A DNA stretch of 44,869 nucleotides. Origin: Caloramator sp. (GTDB lineage: Bacteria > Bacillota > Clostridia > Clostridiales > Caloramatoraceae). The translations under genes were made by a program, and so were the position numbers. The notes below the pieces were generated by a model that ran no database searches, had not been told where the DNA came from, and saw only the letters and a program-made list of their open reading frames with translations. This document shows positions 1 to 8,993 of this stretch, piece after piece. Every line of letters starts with the position of its first letter. Position 1 is the stretch's first letter. The stretch is taken from assembly GCA_026418935.1 (NCBI GenBank), contig JAOAAJ010000034.1, forward strand, positions 1 to 44,869. The letters are read 5' to 3'.

Positions 1-13
1 TTCTTCACTCCTT

Positions 14-43
14 TAAAAATAAAAGGCCTACTGCTGTAAGCCT
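14..43 (-). terminator. Rho-independent terminator after sigA
   Basis: Read on the minus strand, AGGCTTAC and GTAGGCCT form an 8-bp stem with one G-U pair around the loop AGCA, followed by TTTTATTTTT. It lies directly after the sigA stop codon and should end the dnaG-sigA transcript. Confidence 0.85.
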
Positions 44-44
44 A

Positions 45-1169
45 TTAATCTAAATAATCCTTTAATTTTTTGCTTCTACTTGGATGTCTTAATTTCCTAA
101 GTGCTTTTGCCTCTATTTGTCTAATTCTCTCTCTTGTAACCTTAAATTCTTTACCTACTTCCTCTAATGTTCTGGCTCTACCATCATCTAATCCAAATCT
201 TAATCTTAAAACCTTTTCTTCTCTTGGAGTAAGTGTGTCTAATACATCCATTAATTGCTCTCTTAACATAGTATATGCTGCTGCTTCTGCTGGTGCTGGT
301 GCATCATCATCAGGTATAAAATCTCCAAGATGACTATCTTCTTCTTCTCCAATAGGAGTTTCAAGAGAAATTGGTTCTTGTGCAATTTTTAAAATTTCCC
401 TTACCTTATCAACTTCCATATCCATCTCTTTTGCAATTTCCTCTGCTGATGGTTCTCTCCCTAACTCTTGAAGTAGTTGCCTTGAAACTCTAATTAGTTT
501 ATTTATTGCTTCTACCATATGAACAGGTATTCTCATAGTTCTTGCTTGGTCAGCTATAGCTCTTGTTATAGCCTGTCTTATCCACCATGTTGCATAGGTT
601 GAAAACTTATAACCTTTTCTATAATCAAATTTTTCAACAGCCTTAAGAAGTCCTAAATTTCCTTCTTGAATTAGGTCAAGAAATAACATTCCTCTTCCCA
701 CATATCTTTTTGCTATACTTACAACAAGTCTTAAATTTGCTTCTGCAAGCTTTTTCTTGGCCTCTTGATCCCCTTTTTCTATTTTTTTAGCAAGTTCTAT
801 TTCTTCATCTGCTGAAAGTAATGGAACCTTACCAATTTCTTTTAAGTACATTCTTACAGGGTCATCAATACTTATTCCTTCTGGTATTGATAAATCAAGA
901 TCTTCTTCTAAAAGTTGTTCTGGATTAAAATCATCCATGTCCTCTAAAACTTCAATACCCATTGATTCTAAAATTTCGTATATCTTATCAATCTGTTCAG
1001 ACGATAAGTCAACATCACCTAAAGTTTCCATTATCTCCTTGTATGTTAAAAACCCAGCCTTTTTACCCCTTTCAATTAACTCTTTAACTACTGACATTTT
1101 AGCGCCCTTTGATTGATTATCTTCTGCCTTTTTTTCTTGTTTCTTTTGCTTTGATGCTTCTTTTTTCAA
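45..1169 (-). CDS. sigA: RNA polymerase primary sigma factor SigA (RpoD)
   Basis: Housekeeping sigma-70 factor that directs RNA polymerase to -35/-10 promoters. An acidic region 1.1 comes first, then region 1.2 ([16 protein letters not shown]), region 2 with the RpoD signature ([16 protein letters not shown] to [14 protein letters not shown]), region 3, and a C-terminal region 4 helix-turn-helix ([20 protein letters not shown]). At 374 residues it has the usual Firmicute SigA length. The open frame reaches a GTG at 1193, but the sequence GGAGG (about 1177-1181) lies inside that extension and is correctly spaced for a TTG at 1169. The protein then starts M-K-K-E-A-S-K, so I use that start. It lies 23 bp after dnaG and is probably cotranscribed, the classic dnaG-sigA arrangement. 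Identity is certain; only the start is inferred. Confidence 0.97.
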   Translation of the reverse strand: MKKEASKQKKQEKKAEDNQSKGAKMSVVKELIERGKKAGFLTYKEIMETLGDVDLSSEQIDKIYEILESMGIEVLEDMDDFNPEQLLEEDLDLSIPEGISIDDPVRMYLKEIGKVPLLSADEEIELAKKIEKGDQEAKKKLAEANLRLVVSIAKRYVGRGMLFLDLIQEGNLGLLKAVEKFDYRKGYKFSTYATWWIRQAITRAIADQARTMRIPVHMVEAINKLIRVSRQLLQELGREPSAEEIAKEMDMEVDKVREILKIAQEPISLETPIGEEEDSHLGDFIPDDDAPAPAEAAAYTMLREQLMDVLDTLTPREEKVLRLRFGLDDGRARTLEEVGKEFKVTRERIRQIEAKALRKLRHPSRSKKLKDYLD

Positions 1170-1192
1170 ATGTATACCTCCCTTCACAGGCA

Positions 1193-2965
1193 CTATATTT
1201 GGTCTAATTCCTTTTGAAGTTCTATTAAGTTTTGCATTAATTGTATAGATTTATGTATATCATTTTCTAGTTCACATTTTTTTATCTCACTTTTTAAGCT
1301 ATTAATCTTATCTTCTAATTTAAAACGTTTAACAGTTTTAATAGCATCATCTAATAATTTTTCCAAATTATCTTGAGAATCTGTAGAGAACGAAAATACT
1401 CTTGCTATATCTTCCATCTTATCCTGTTCTTGATATTTGTTCAAAAAATAATTTTTATCTATTGTTTCACCCTTTGGTATTTTAATTGACATTTCATAAG
1501 CTAATTCTTTATAAACATCTGTTAAAAACTCTTCTGGCTTTAAATTTGAAAATACCTTTTCATAAAATGATGGGTTATTTAAAAGGGATGATAATACAAA
1601 AGCTTCAGCCTTTTTATTTGCTGGAACTAAATTGTAAATATTTCCTTTAATATTATTCCTTATATTTGAATTATTATTCTTAATTGTAATATTTGCTCGA
1701 TTTTTATTAAGTTTATCTATGATAACGTTTAATGAAATTCCTGTTTCTTCTGATAATTGTTCTGCATAATGTTGAATTAAAACCTCATCTTTAAGTTTAG
1801 AGATTATATTTATAACATCATTTATATATTTAACTTTATCAAGCTGATTTTTTATATTCTTTCCTTCTTTTACTTTTAATATCCTATAATCAGTAATAAA
1901 TAATGCATTTTCTATTAATTTTTTAAATTCTTCAATTCCATTTTTCTTTACAAATTCGTCTGGGTCTTTACCGCTTGGAACTGTAATTACCTTTACATTT
2001 AAATCTATGGATTCTAATATTTCTATTCCTTTTAATGTAGCAGCTTGACCAGCAGCATCTGAATCATAACATATGTAAATATTGTTTGTATATCTTTTTA
2101 ATAATTTTGCATGTTCTATTGTTAAGGCTGTTCCTAATGATGCAACTACATTATTTAGACCAAATTGATGAAGTTTAATACAATCCATGTATCCTTCTAC
2201 TACAATTATACTGTATAGGTTTTTATTCTTTACTACATAGTTTAAACCATATAAATTTTTACCTTTTTCAAATACCAATGTTTCTGAGGTATTTAAATAT
2301 TTAGGTTTGCTATCATCTAATACACGACCGCCAAATCCTATAACTCTACCTTTAACATCAAAAATAGGGAACATAATTCTATTTCTGAATCTATCATAGA
2401 TACCTTTTTCTGATTTTACTAATAAACCAGCTAAAGACATTTCTTCTATTGAATATCCAATTTTTTTTAGATAATTTATCAATGCATCCCATTCATTTAA
2501 GCTAAAACCTAAACCAAATCTATTAATTATTTTATTATCTATACCTCTTGAATATAAATAATTTAATGCTGTTTTTGATGTTCTTATATTATTATAAAAA
2601 TATCTAGCAGCATCAAGGTTTATCTTATACAATCTTTCTTTTAAATCTTTATCTTTGTCTTTACCTTCATCAAAATTTATTTCTATTCCAGCTCTTTCTG
2701 CTAAGTAAAATAGTGCCTCTTTAAAATCACAATTTCTGATTTTCATTACAAATCCTATCGTATTACCTGCTGCACCACAGCCAAAGCAATGGAAGAGCTG
2801 CTTGTCTTGAGAAACACTTAATGATGGGCCTTTATCGTTATGAAATGGACATACCCCAACAAAATTTCGACCAACTTTTTTAAGTTGAACATATTCAGAT
2901 ATAATATCAACTATATCATTATATTCAACAATTTTATTAATTATATCTTCTGGAATTCTACCCAT
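1193..2965 (-). CDS. dnaG: DNA primase DnaG
   Basis: Synthesises the RNA primers for lagging-strand replication and works with the replicative helicase. The N-terminal CHC2 zinc finger is intact: C39, H42, C60 and C63 (CPFH and CFGC). The catalytic core and TOPRIM domain follow, with [11 protein letters not shown] holding the conserved glutamate and [11 protein letters not shown] the D-x-D type acidic pair. A divergent helicase-binding domain makes up the last 140 or so residues. At 590 residues it is full length. The ATG is preceded by AAAGGTGAT. It lies directly upstream of sigA. The 140 bp before it hold no hairpin terminator for dgt, so readthrough from dgt is possible. The C-terminal domain is lysine- and asparagine-rich, as expected in a low-G+C genome. 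Confidence 0.97.
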   Translation of the reverse strand: MGRIPEDIINKIVEYNDIVDIISEYVQLKKVGRNFVGVCPFHNDKGPSLSVSQDKQLFHCFGCGAAGNTIGFVMKIRNCDFKEALFYLAERAGIEINFDEGKDKDKDLKERLYKINLDAARYFYNNIRTSKTALNYLYSRGIDNKIINRFGLGFSLNEWDALINYLKKIGYSIEEMSLAGLLVKSEKGIYDRFRNRIMFPIFDVKGRVIGFGGRVLDDSKPKYLNTSETLVFEKGKNLYGLNYVVKNKNLYSIIVVEGYMDCIKLHQFGLNNVVASLGTALTIEHAKLLKRYTNNIYICYDSDAAGQAATLKGIEILESIDLNVKVITVPSGKDPDEFVKKNGIEEFKKLIENALFITDYRILKVKEGKNIKNQLDKVKYINDVINIISKLKDEVLIQHYAEQLSEETGISLNVIIDKLNKNRANITIKNNNSNIRNNIKGNIYNLVPANKKAEAFVLSSLLNNPSFYEKVFSNLKPEEFLTDVYKELAYEMSIKIPKGETIDKNYFLNKYQEQDKMEDIARVFSFSTDSQDNLEKLLDDAIKTVKRFKLEDKINSLKSEIKKCELENDIHKSIQLMQNLIELQKELDQI

Positions 2966-3105
2966 CTTATCACCTTTATATTTCTACAAAATTATTAAAA
3001 ATCCTTTTTTATTTATAAAAATTTTATAATCAATATGTAAATAAATATGACACAATTATATTTAATTCGACAATATAAATATAAATCCTTCTTGTTTACA
3101 AAAAA

Positions 3106-4110
3106 TTAAAATATTTTACCCCATGGCATTGGAACATATATATTCAAAAATTCATTTATTGCATAACGATCTGTCATACCAGCTATAAAATCACAAACAA
3201 CCCTTTCTATACCCCACACATCTATCCTATTTTTAAATTCATTTGGTAACTTTTCTATATTATCTATATAAAAATAATAGAGAGTCTCTATCATTTTAAT
3301 CGCTTTTTCTTCTTCTATTTTTGCCTTTGAACCTATATATACATTCTTAAACATAAAATCTCTTAGTTCCCATGTTGCTTGACCAATTTCACCAGTTAAT
3401 GAAATTTCACCATATTTTAAAGCATGCTCAATTACTGAAGATATCATTGAATTTATTCTTTCTGAGTGACCCTTTCCTAAAACTTTTATACATTCTTTAG
3501 GTAAATCTTCAATTGATAAAATACCCGCTCTTACAGCATCATCAATGTCATGATTTATATAGGCTATTTTATCAGCTAATTTTACAACTTTTCCTTCGTT
3601 TGTGTCAGCAACCAAATTAGATGAATGACACAATATACCATTTCTAACCTCATATGTTAAATTTAGACCAGTTCCTTTTTCCAAATAATCAACAACACGT
3701 AAACTTTGTTCATAGTGTTTAAAACCATTTTGAGTTATTTTGTCTAATACCTTTTCTCCTGTATGACCAAAAGGTGTATGACCAAGGTCATGTCCTAATG
3801 CTATTGCCTCAGTTAAATCATCATTAAGACGTAGTGCTTTTGATATTGTTCTTGCAATTTGTGAAACTTCTAAGGTGTGTGTAAGGCGTGTTCTATAATG
3901 ATCACCTTCTGGTGCTATAAATACTTGAGTTTTATGCTTTAATCTTCTAAATGCCTTTGAATGTATAATCCTATCCCTATCTCTTTGAAAATCTGTTCTA
4001 ATATTACATTTTTCTTCAAGTTTTAATCTACCTTTTGAGTCTTTTGCTTTAGTTGCTAAAGGAGAAAGTATTTTTTCCTCTAACTTTTCATATTGTTCTC
4101 TTATATTCAT
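3106..4110 (-). CDS. dgt: dGTPase-like HD-domain triphosphohydrolase
   Basis: Member of the dGTP triphosphohydrolase family, which hydrolyses dNTPs to deoxynucleoside and tripolyphosphate. The HD metal-binding signature is clear: an early histidine in RLTHTLEVSQIAR, then ALGHDLGHTPFGHTGE, and a late aspartate in KLADKIAYINHDIDDA. The N terminus has the family motif RTDFQRDRDRIIHSKAFRRL. At 334 residues it belongs to the shorter subfamily found next to dnaG in many Firmicutes, whose exact substrate is less certain than that of E. coli Dgt. The frame reaches a GTG at 4122, but GGTGG there acts as the ribosome binding site for the ATG at 4110. Placement before dnaG and sigA suggests a link between nucleotide pools and replication. 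Confidence 0.9.
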   Translation of the reverse strand: MNIREQYEKLEEKILSPLATKAKDSKGRLKLEEKCNIRTDFQRDRDRIIHSKAFRRLKHKTQVFIAPEGDHYRTRLTHTLEVSQIARTISKALRLNDDLTEAIALGHDLGHTPFGHTGEKVLDKITQNGFKHYEQSLRVVDYLEKGTGLNLTYEVRNGILCHSSNLVADTNEGKVVKLADKIAYINHDIDDAVRAGILSIEDLPKECIKVLGKGHSERINSMISSVIEHALKYGEISLTGEIGQATWELRDFMFKNVYIGSKAKIEEEKAIKMIETLYYFYIDNIEKLPNEFKNRIDVWGIERVVCDFIAGMTDRYAINEFLNIYVPMPWGKIF

Positions 4111-4289
4111 ATTAACCACCACAATATTTTAATCTATCAATTTATAATATACAACAAAAATTTTCTTTTACCTTCTAAATTAGATAATTTATTTTTTTCT
4201 AACAATTTTATTATTGTTGATATAATACATATTTATTCTAATGCTTACATAAAAAACATATAATTTTATTGATAAAAGAGGTGATATGT

Positions 4290-5339
4290 ATGGAATATAA
4301 TGTTGTAGAAGCTTCAAGAAAAAATTACTCAAAAGATGAAATTAAAAAAATATTAAGCTTTTATAATTACAATATAACTAAAATTGAAAATATAAAAGTT
4401 AAAGATTCTGATAAAGCAAGAGCGGTATATAAAATTTATACCGAAACAGGAATTAAATGTTTAAAAAAAACTTATCATGATGAAGATACGCTTCTATTTA
4501 TTTATTCAGTTATTGAATGGTTAAATATTTTCAACATAAAATGTCCTCGATTTTTGAAAACTAATTCAGGCATTCCTTATGTAAACTACAAGGGAGATTT
4601 TTTTGTATTAATGGATTGGATAGATGGACGTAAGTGTGATTATGATAATATTAACGATGTGATAGATGCATCATATAATTTAGCAAAAATACACTTACAA
4701 ACAAGGAATTTTAAAAGTATAAACGGAAGTAAAATAATATATGGAGATGCTAATCTATATGATAGTTATGAAAAGCATTTTTACCAGCTACTTAATTCAT
4801 CAAATAAAGCTTTTTATTATAAAGATGATTTTTCAAAATTATTCATTGAAAATGCTGAATACTACATAGATTGTGCTAAAGATTCTTTATATTTTTTATC
4901 TCAAATTGATTTTAACAGTAAAGTATTAGAAAAATCAATTTGTCATTATGATTATGTTAATAAAAACATCATTTTTAATAATGATATATATATTATTGAT
5001 TTTGATAAAGTTAAATTTGATTATTCTATTAACGATTTTTATGTTTTTATAAAAAGGATATTAAAAAGAAAAAGCACTTGTTGGGATTTTAGTTTATTTA
5101 AACAAACTATTGAAAACTATGAAAAAATACGTCCTATAAATTACTTAGAATTTAAACTTTTACTTGCTCAACTAATGTTTCCAAATAAAGTTTGGAAAAT
5201 AACTCGTGATTATTATAAAAACGTTCGTCACTGTAATAAAAAGGCATTTTATAAAATTTTAAAAGAAATAACAGATCAAAAAGAAAGCCACAAGCAATTT
5301 ATAACAAATGTTTTCGATTACTTTAATAATAAATATTAA
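4290..5339 (+). CDS. CotS-family spore coat protein / APH-fold kinase-like protein
   Basis: A 349-residue protein of the aminoglycoside-phosphotransferase (APH) fold, closest in layout to the CotS/YtaA/YsxE spore-coat family of clostridia and bacilli. An N-terminal lobe of about 95 residues contains the lysine-rich strand KCLKKTY, then the hinge LMDWIDGRKC, and the catalytic loop ICHYDYVNKNIIF followed by IIDFDKVKFDY. These resemble the H-x-D-x-x-x-x-N and I-D-F/W-D motifs of the fold, so ATP binding is plausible. The substrate is unknown. The frame opens at a TTG at 4269, but GAGGTGAT places the start at the ATG at 4290. It is a single-gene plus-strand unit with very AT-rich coding sequence. 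No mother-cell (sigma K) promoter could be identified with confidence upstream. Confidence 0.75.
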   Translation: MEYNVVEASRKNYSKDEIKKILSFYNYNITKIENIKVKDSDKARAVYKIYTETGIKCLKKTYHDEDTLLFIYSVIEWLNIFNIKCPRFLKTNSGIPYVNYKGDFFVLMDWIDGRKCDYDNINDVIDASYNLAKIHLQTRNFKSINGSKIIYGDANLYDSYEKHFYQLLNSSNKAFYYKDDFSKLFIENAEYYIDCAKDSLYFLSQIDFNSKVLEKSICHYDYVNKNIIFNNDIYIIDFDKVKFDYSINDFYVFIKRILKRKSTCWDFSLFKQTIENYEKIRPINYLEFKLLLAQLMFPNKVWKITRDYYKNVRHCNKKAFYKILKEITDQKESHKQFITNVFDYFNNKY

Positions 5340-5364
5340 GGGGCTATATGTCAGCCCCTTATTT
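5338..5364. terminator. Bidirectional terminator between the CotS-like gene and ppdK
   Basis: AAGGGGCT (5338-5345) and AGCCCCTT (5353-5360) form an 8-bp perfect stem with a 7-nt loop. It is followed by ATTTTA on the plus strand and AATATTTATT on the minus strand, so it can serve both convergent genes. Confidence 0.8.
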
Positions 5365-7997
5365 TAGTTTCTTGGATTTTTAACTTGTGCTTGTGCAGCA
5401 GCTAATCTGGCTATAGGAACTCTAAATGGTGAACATGATACATAATTTAGTCCAACATTATGGCAAAATTCAACTGAAGTAGGTTCTCCACCATGTTCTC
5501 CACAAATACCAAGTTTAATATCTGGTCTAGTTTGCTTTCCTAATTCACAAGCCATCTTAACAAGTTTACCTACACCTGTTTGATCAAGTTTTTGGAATGG
5601 ATCATACTCAAATATTTTCTTATCATAGTAATCCTTTAAGAATTTACCTGCATCATCTCTTGAGAATCCAAATGTCATTTGTGTTAAATCATTAGTACCA
5701 AATGAGAAGAACTCTGCTTCCTTTGCAATTTCATCTGCTGTTAAAGCAGCTCTTGGAATTTCTATCATAGTACCAACTTTATAATCTAATTCTACATCTG
5801 AATTCTTTATTATTTCATCAGCAACCTTAACTATTATATCCTTTACATACTTTAATTCCTTTACTTCACCTACAAGTGGAATCATAATTTCTGGTATAAT
5901 GTTATATCCCAATCTCTTTTTAACATCTATAGCTGCTTCAATTATAGCTCTTGTTTGCATTTCAGCAATTTCAGGATATGTAACTGCTAATCTACAACCT
6001 CTATGACCAAGCATTGGATTAAATTCCTTTAAGCTATCAACAGTTGCCTTTAGTTCTTCATATGTTATTCCCATTGTACTTGCAAGTTCTCTTATATCCT
6101 CATCTTCCTGTGGTAAGAATTCATGTAGTGGTGGGTCTAACAACCTAATTGTTACAGGTCTATCTTGCATTTCTTCATATATACCAATAAAATCTTGTCT
6201 TTGCATTGGTAATAATTTATCTAAAGCTTTTCTTCTTTGTTCTTCTGTTTTAGCAACTATCATTTCTCTAACTGCTGGTATTCTATCTTCATCAAAGAAC
6301 ATATGCTCTGTTCTACAAAGCCCTATTCCTTCAGCTCCAAATTTTACTGCTTGAGCTGCATCCCTTGGAGTATCTGCATTTGTTCTTACTTTAAGTTTTC
6401 TTATACTATCAGCCCATTCCATAAATGTTCCAAAATATCCTGATATTTCAGGTTCAACAGTCTTTATTTTTTGTCCATAAACCTTTCCTGTACTACCATC
6501 AATTGATATGTAATCTCCTTCTCTTATAATAATATCTTGTACTGTGAAGTATTTACCTTCTTCATTTATCTTTATTTCACCACAACCTGCAACACAACAT
6601 TTACCCATTCCTCTGGCAACAACAGCAGCATGTGATGTCATTCCACCTCTTGCGGTTAAAATACCTTCAGCTGCAACCATACCTTCAATATCTTCAGGTG
6701 AGGTTTCTGTTCTTACTAAAATTACTCTTTCACCTTGTTGTCTCTTTAATTTTGCTTCTTCTGCAGTAAAATAAACCTTTCCACAAGCAGCACCTGGTGA
6801 TGCTGGTAAGCCCTTTGCGATTTCTTTTGCATTCTTTAATTCTACTTGATCGAACATTGGATGTAATAGTTGATCAAGTTGCTTTGGTTCAACCTTAAGC
6901 ATTGCTTCCTCTTTAGTAATTAAACCTTCTTCTACCATTTCAACAGCAATTCTTAATGCTGCCTGAGCTGTTCTTTTTCCATTTCTTGTTTGAAGGAAGT
7001 ATAATTTGCCTTGCTCAATAGTAAACTCCATATCTTGCATATCTTTATAGTGTTTTTCAAGTATATTAGCTATTCTTATGAATTCATCATAGCATTCTGG
7101 CATTACTTCTTTTAGCGTCTCAATACTTTGAGGAGTTCTAATACCAGCAACAACATCTTCACCTTGTGCATTCATTAAAAACTCTCCAAATATTTTGTTT
7201 TCACCAGTTGATGGATTTCTTGTAAATGCAACTCCTGTACCTGATGTTTCACCCATATTACCAAATACCATCATTTGTACATTAACTGCTGTTCCCCAAT
7301 CACTTGGAATATCATTAAGCTTTCTATAAACTATTGCTCTTGGATTATTCCATGAACGAAATACTGCCTTTACAGCTTCTAATAATTGCATCTTTGGATC
7401 TGATGGAAAATCTTCTCCCTTTTCCTTTTTATATAATTCCTTATATCTTCTTACAACTTCCTTTAAATTCTCTGCAGTTAAATCTGTATCATATTTAGCA
7501 TTATTTTCTTCTTTAATTTCATCTAAAATGTTTTCAAATAAATTCTTGTCTATTTGCATAACAACATCGCTAAACATTTGAATAAATCTTCTATAGCTGT
7601 CATATGCAAACCTTTCATTATTAGTTAACTTTGCAAGTCCTTCAACTGTCTCATCATTTAATCCTAAATTTAAAATTGTATCCATCATACCAGGCATAGA
7701 TGCTCTTGCACCTGATCTTACTGAAACAAGCAATGGATTTGATGGATCACCAAACTTTTTACCTGAAATATCCTCTAATTTTTTCAAATGTTCAAAAATT
7801 TGTTCTACAATATCTTCCCCTACTACCTGACCATCCTCATAATATCTTGTACATGCCTCAGTTGTTACAGTAAACCCTTGTGGCACAGGCAAACCTATAT
7901 TTGTCATTTCAGCCAGGTTTGCACCTTTACCTCCCAATAAATTCTTCATACTTGCGTTACCTTCACTAAAAAGGTAAACATACTTTTTTTGGTTCAT
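5364..7997 (-). CDS. ppdK: Pyruvate, phosphate dikinase
   Basis: Interconverts pyruvate, ATP and Pi with PEP, AMP and PPi in the cytosol, at the pyruvate/PEP node of anaerobic glycolysis or gluconeogenesis. The N-terminal ATP-grasp domain starts with the family sequence LLGGKGANLAEM. The central swivelling domain carries the phosphohistidine motif GGMTSHAAVVARGMGK. The C-terminal TIM-barrel PEP/pyruvate domain has GIGLCRTEHMFF and ends in KLGICGEHGGEPTS. At 877 residues from the ATG at 7997 it has the normal family length. The open frame continues to 8081, but AGGGGGT just before the ATG at 7997, and the absence of family similarity further upstream, fix the start. It follows a CcpN-like regulator, and a 17-bp palindrome lies in the leader. 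Both suggest carbon- or energy-responsive control. Confidence 0.97.
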   Translation of the reverse strand: MNQKKYVYLFSEGNASMKNLLGGKGANLAEMTNIGLPVPQGFTVTTEACTRYYEDGQVVGEDIVEQIFEHLKKLEDISGKKFGDPSNPLLVSVRSGARASMPGMMDTILNLGLNDETVEGLAKLTNNERFAYDSYRRFIQMFSDVVMQIDKNLFENILDEIKEENNAKYDTDLTAENLKEVVRRYKELYKKEKGEDFPSDPKMQLLEAVKAVFRSWNNPRAIVYRKLNDIPSDWGTAVNVQMMVFGNMGETSGTGVAFTRNPSTGENKIFGEFLMNAQGEDVVAGIRTPQSIETLKEVMPECYDEFIRIANILEKHYKDMQDMEFTIEQGKLYFLQTRNGKRTAQAALRIAVEMVEEGLITKEEAMLKVEPKQLDQLLHPMFDQVELKNAKEIAKGLPASPGAACGKVYFTAEEAKLKRQQGERVILVRTETSPEDIEGMVAAEGILTARGGMTSHAAVVARGMGKCCVAGCGEIKINEEGKYFTVQDIIIREGDYISIDGSTGKVYGQKIKTVEPEISGYFGTFMEWADSIRKLKVRTNADTPRDAAQAVKFGAEGIGLCRTEHMFFDEDRIPAVREMIVAKTEEQRRKALDKLLPMQRQDFIGIYEEMQDRPVTIRLLDPPLHEFLPQEDEDIRELASTMGITYEELKATVDSLKEFNPMLGHRGCRLAVTYPEIAEMQTRAIIEAAIDVKKRLGYNIIPEIMIPLVGEVKELKYVKDIIVKVADEIIKNSDVELDYKVGTMIEIPRAALTADEIAKEAEFFSFGTNDLTQMTFGFSRDDAGKFLKDYYDKKIFEYDPFQKLDQTGVGKLVKMACELGKQTRPDIKLGICGEHGGEPTSVEFCHNVGLNYVSCSPFRVPIARLAAAQAQVKNPRN

Positions 7998-8060
7998 GTT
8001 GATAACCCCCTGTCTTTGTTGCTTTATATTAATATTATTAAATTTTATACCAAACCCTAC

Positions 8061-8077
8061 GGGACATATTATGTCCC
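8061..8077. promoter_or_regulatory. 17-bp perfect palindrome in the ppdK leader (candidate operator)
   Basis: GGGACATA-T-TATGTCCC is a perfect 8-1-8 inverted repeat in the 100-bp gap between the CcpN-like gene and ppdK. It is conspicuously GC-rich at its ends in an AT-rich spacer and has no U-tract, so it is not a typical terminator. As RNA it could fold into a 6-bp hairpin. It may be an operator for the adjacent regulator or another protein. The binding protein is not known. Confidence 0.5.
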
Positions 8078-8097
8078 ACATTCTAATGAAATCCCCT

Positions 8098-8733
8098 TTA
8101 CTTTCCTTCCCCTAATTTAACAAATAACTTTGTTATGTTTGTTTTAGATACCTTACCTGTTATTTTATATAATTCTTTTCCATCTTCTTGTATAACTTTT
8201 TCTACAACTGGAAGACTATCAACTTCATGTTCAATTATCTTTTTTGCAGCATCAAATGCTAAATCTTCGTCTGTAACAGTTATAATATTAGGCATTCTTG
8301 TCATGATTATTCCAACAGGTACTTTATGCATATCTGAATTTCCCATTGCAATTTTCAAGAAATCTTTTCTTGAAACTGCACCTGTTAAATAACCATTATT
8401 GACTATAAAAATTGTACCTGCATCATTTAAAAACAATTGAACTATTGCATCATATATTGTTGTATCCTCTGATACAATTGCTGGTTTTGACTTTATTTCT
8501 GAGACTTTTATATCCCTAATTGCTTCGAATAATAAGCTATTGTTACTTCTTTTTGAATATAAATAACCAACTTTAGGTCTAGCCTCTAATATACCAGTCA
8601 TAGTAAGAATGGCCAAATCTGGTCTTAATGCTGCTCTTGTTACATTTAACATTTCAGCAAGCTTTTCACTTGTTATCGGTTGATTTTTTTTAACTAATTC
8701 AATTATCTCTTCTTGTCTTTTTGTCAGTTTAAT
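8098..8733 (-). CDS. CcpN/YqzB-type transcriptional regulator, HTH plus CBS pair
   Basis: Transcription regulator with an N-terminal helix-turn-helix of the HTH_11/DeoR-like kind (KLTKRQEEIIELVKKNQPI through LNVTRAALRPDLAILT). Two CBS domains follow (roughly residues 75-210), which usually sense adenine nucleotides. This is the layout of B. subtilis CcpN, and clostridial relatives commonly lie beside ppdK, as here. The likely role is control of ppdK in response to energy state. Start choice is unusual. The longest frame opens at an ATG at 8772 with no ribosome binding site. A strong AGAGGGTGAT lies inside that extension, and the codon at the right distance from it is ATT (8731-8733), directly before KLTKRQ. 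I use that ATT, giving 211 residues. The alternatives are a GTG at 8742, with no spacing to the Shine-Dalgarno sequence, or the ATG at 8772. Confidence 0.85.
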   Translation of the reverse strand: MKLTKRQEEIIELVKKNQPITSEKLAEMLNVTRAALRPDLAILTMTGILEARPKVGYLYSKRSNNSLLFEAIRDIKVSEIKSKPAIVSEDTTIYDAIVQLFLNDAGTIFIVNNGYLTGAVSRKDFLKIAMGNSDMHKVPVGIIMTRMPNIITVTDEDLAFDAAKKIIEHEVDSLPVVEKVIQEDGKELYKITGKVSKTNITKLFVKLGEGK

Positions 8734-8745
8734 AGTAATCACCCT

Positions 8746-8816
8746 CTCTGCATTTATTATGCATAAATACATCTAATATTATATATTATTATATAAATGC
8801 AGAGAAATAATTACAA
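8746..8816 (-). promoter_or_regulatory. Promoter of the CcpN-like gene with overlapping 12-bp inverted repeat
   Basis: On the minus strand, TTGTAA (8811-8816), a 17-bp spacer and TATAAT (8788-8793) form a strong vegetative promoter. A perfect 12-bp inverted repeat, CTCTGCATTTAT (8746-8757) and ATAAATGCAGAG (8793-8804), brackets it with 35 bp between arms. One arm sits between -35 and -10 and the other just before the ribosome binding site. A third partial copy, TGCATAAAT, lies at 8760-8768. This geometry suits autorepression by the CcpN-like protein. The promoter is read directly; the identity of the binding protein is inferred. Confidence 0.65.
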
Positions 8817-8955
8817 TATATTTTATATAAAAACAACAAATTGTAATAATTTTTTGTACATTTTTTATTTTATTTAATTTCTGGTATATTTGTATATTTA
8901 ATCTTTTATGTATATTTTATCACTATTTCAATATTTTGCAATAGTTTATATTGTC

Positions 8956-8993
8956 AAAAAATTAGAATAAGTCAGAATAAACTGACTTATTCT
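8956..8993 (-). terminator. Terminator after the DUF4342 gene
   Basis: AGAATAAGTCAG (8964-8975) and CTGACTTATTCT (8982-8993) form a perfect 12-bp stem with a 6-nt loop. On the minus strand AATTTTTTG follows. The stem includes the stop codon of the gene at 8987 and closes the cdd-era-recO-DUF4342 transcript. Confidence 0.85.

Noticed and set aside
70-333. Plus-strand open frames opposite sigA, ppdK, pgpH, comEC, the P-type ATPase and others
   Set aside because: They lie wholly inside strong genes on the other strand, lack ribosome binding sites and resemble no protein.
2966-3105. A defined promoter for dnaG-sigA
   Set aside because: Several AT-rich hexamer pairs fit loosely, and none is better than chance in this composition.
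7998-8081. N-terminal extension of ppdK to 8081
   Set aside because: It includes the ribosome binding site and palindrome and would encode sequence not found in the family; the ATG at 7997 is well placed.
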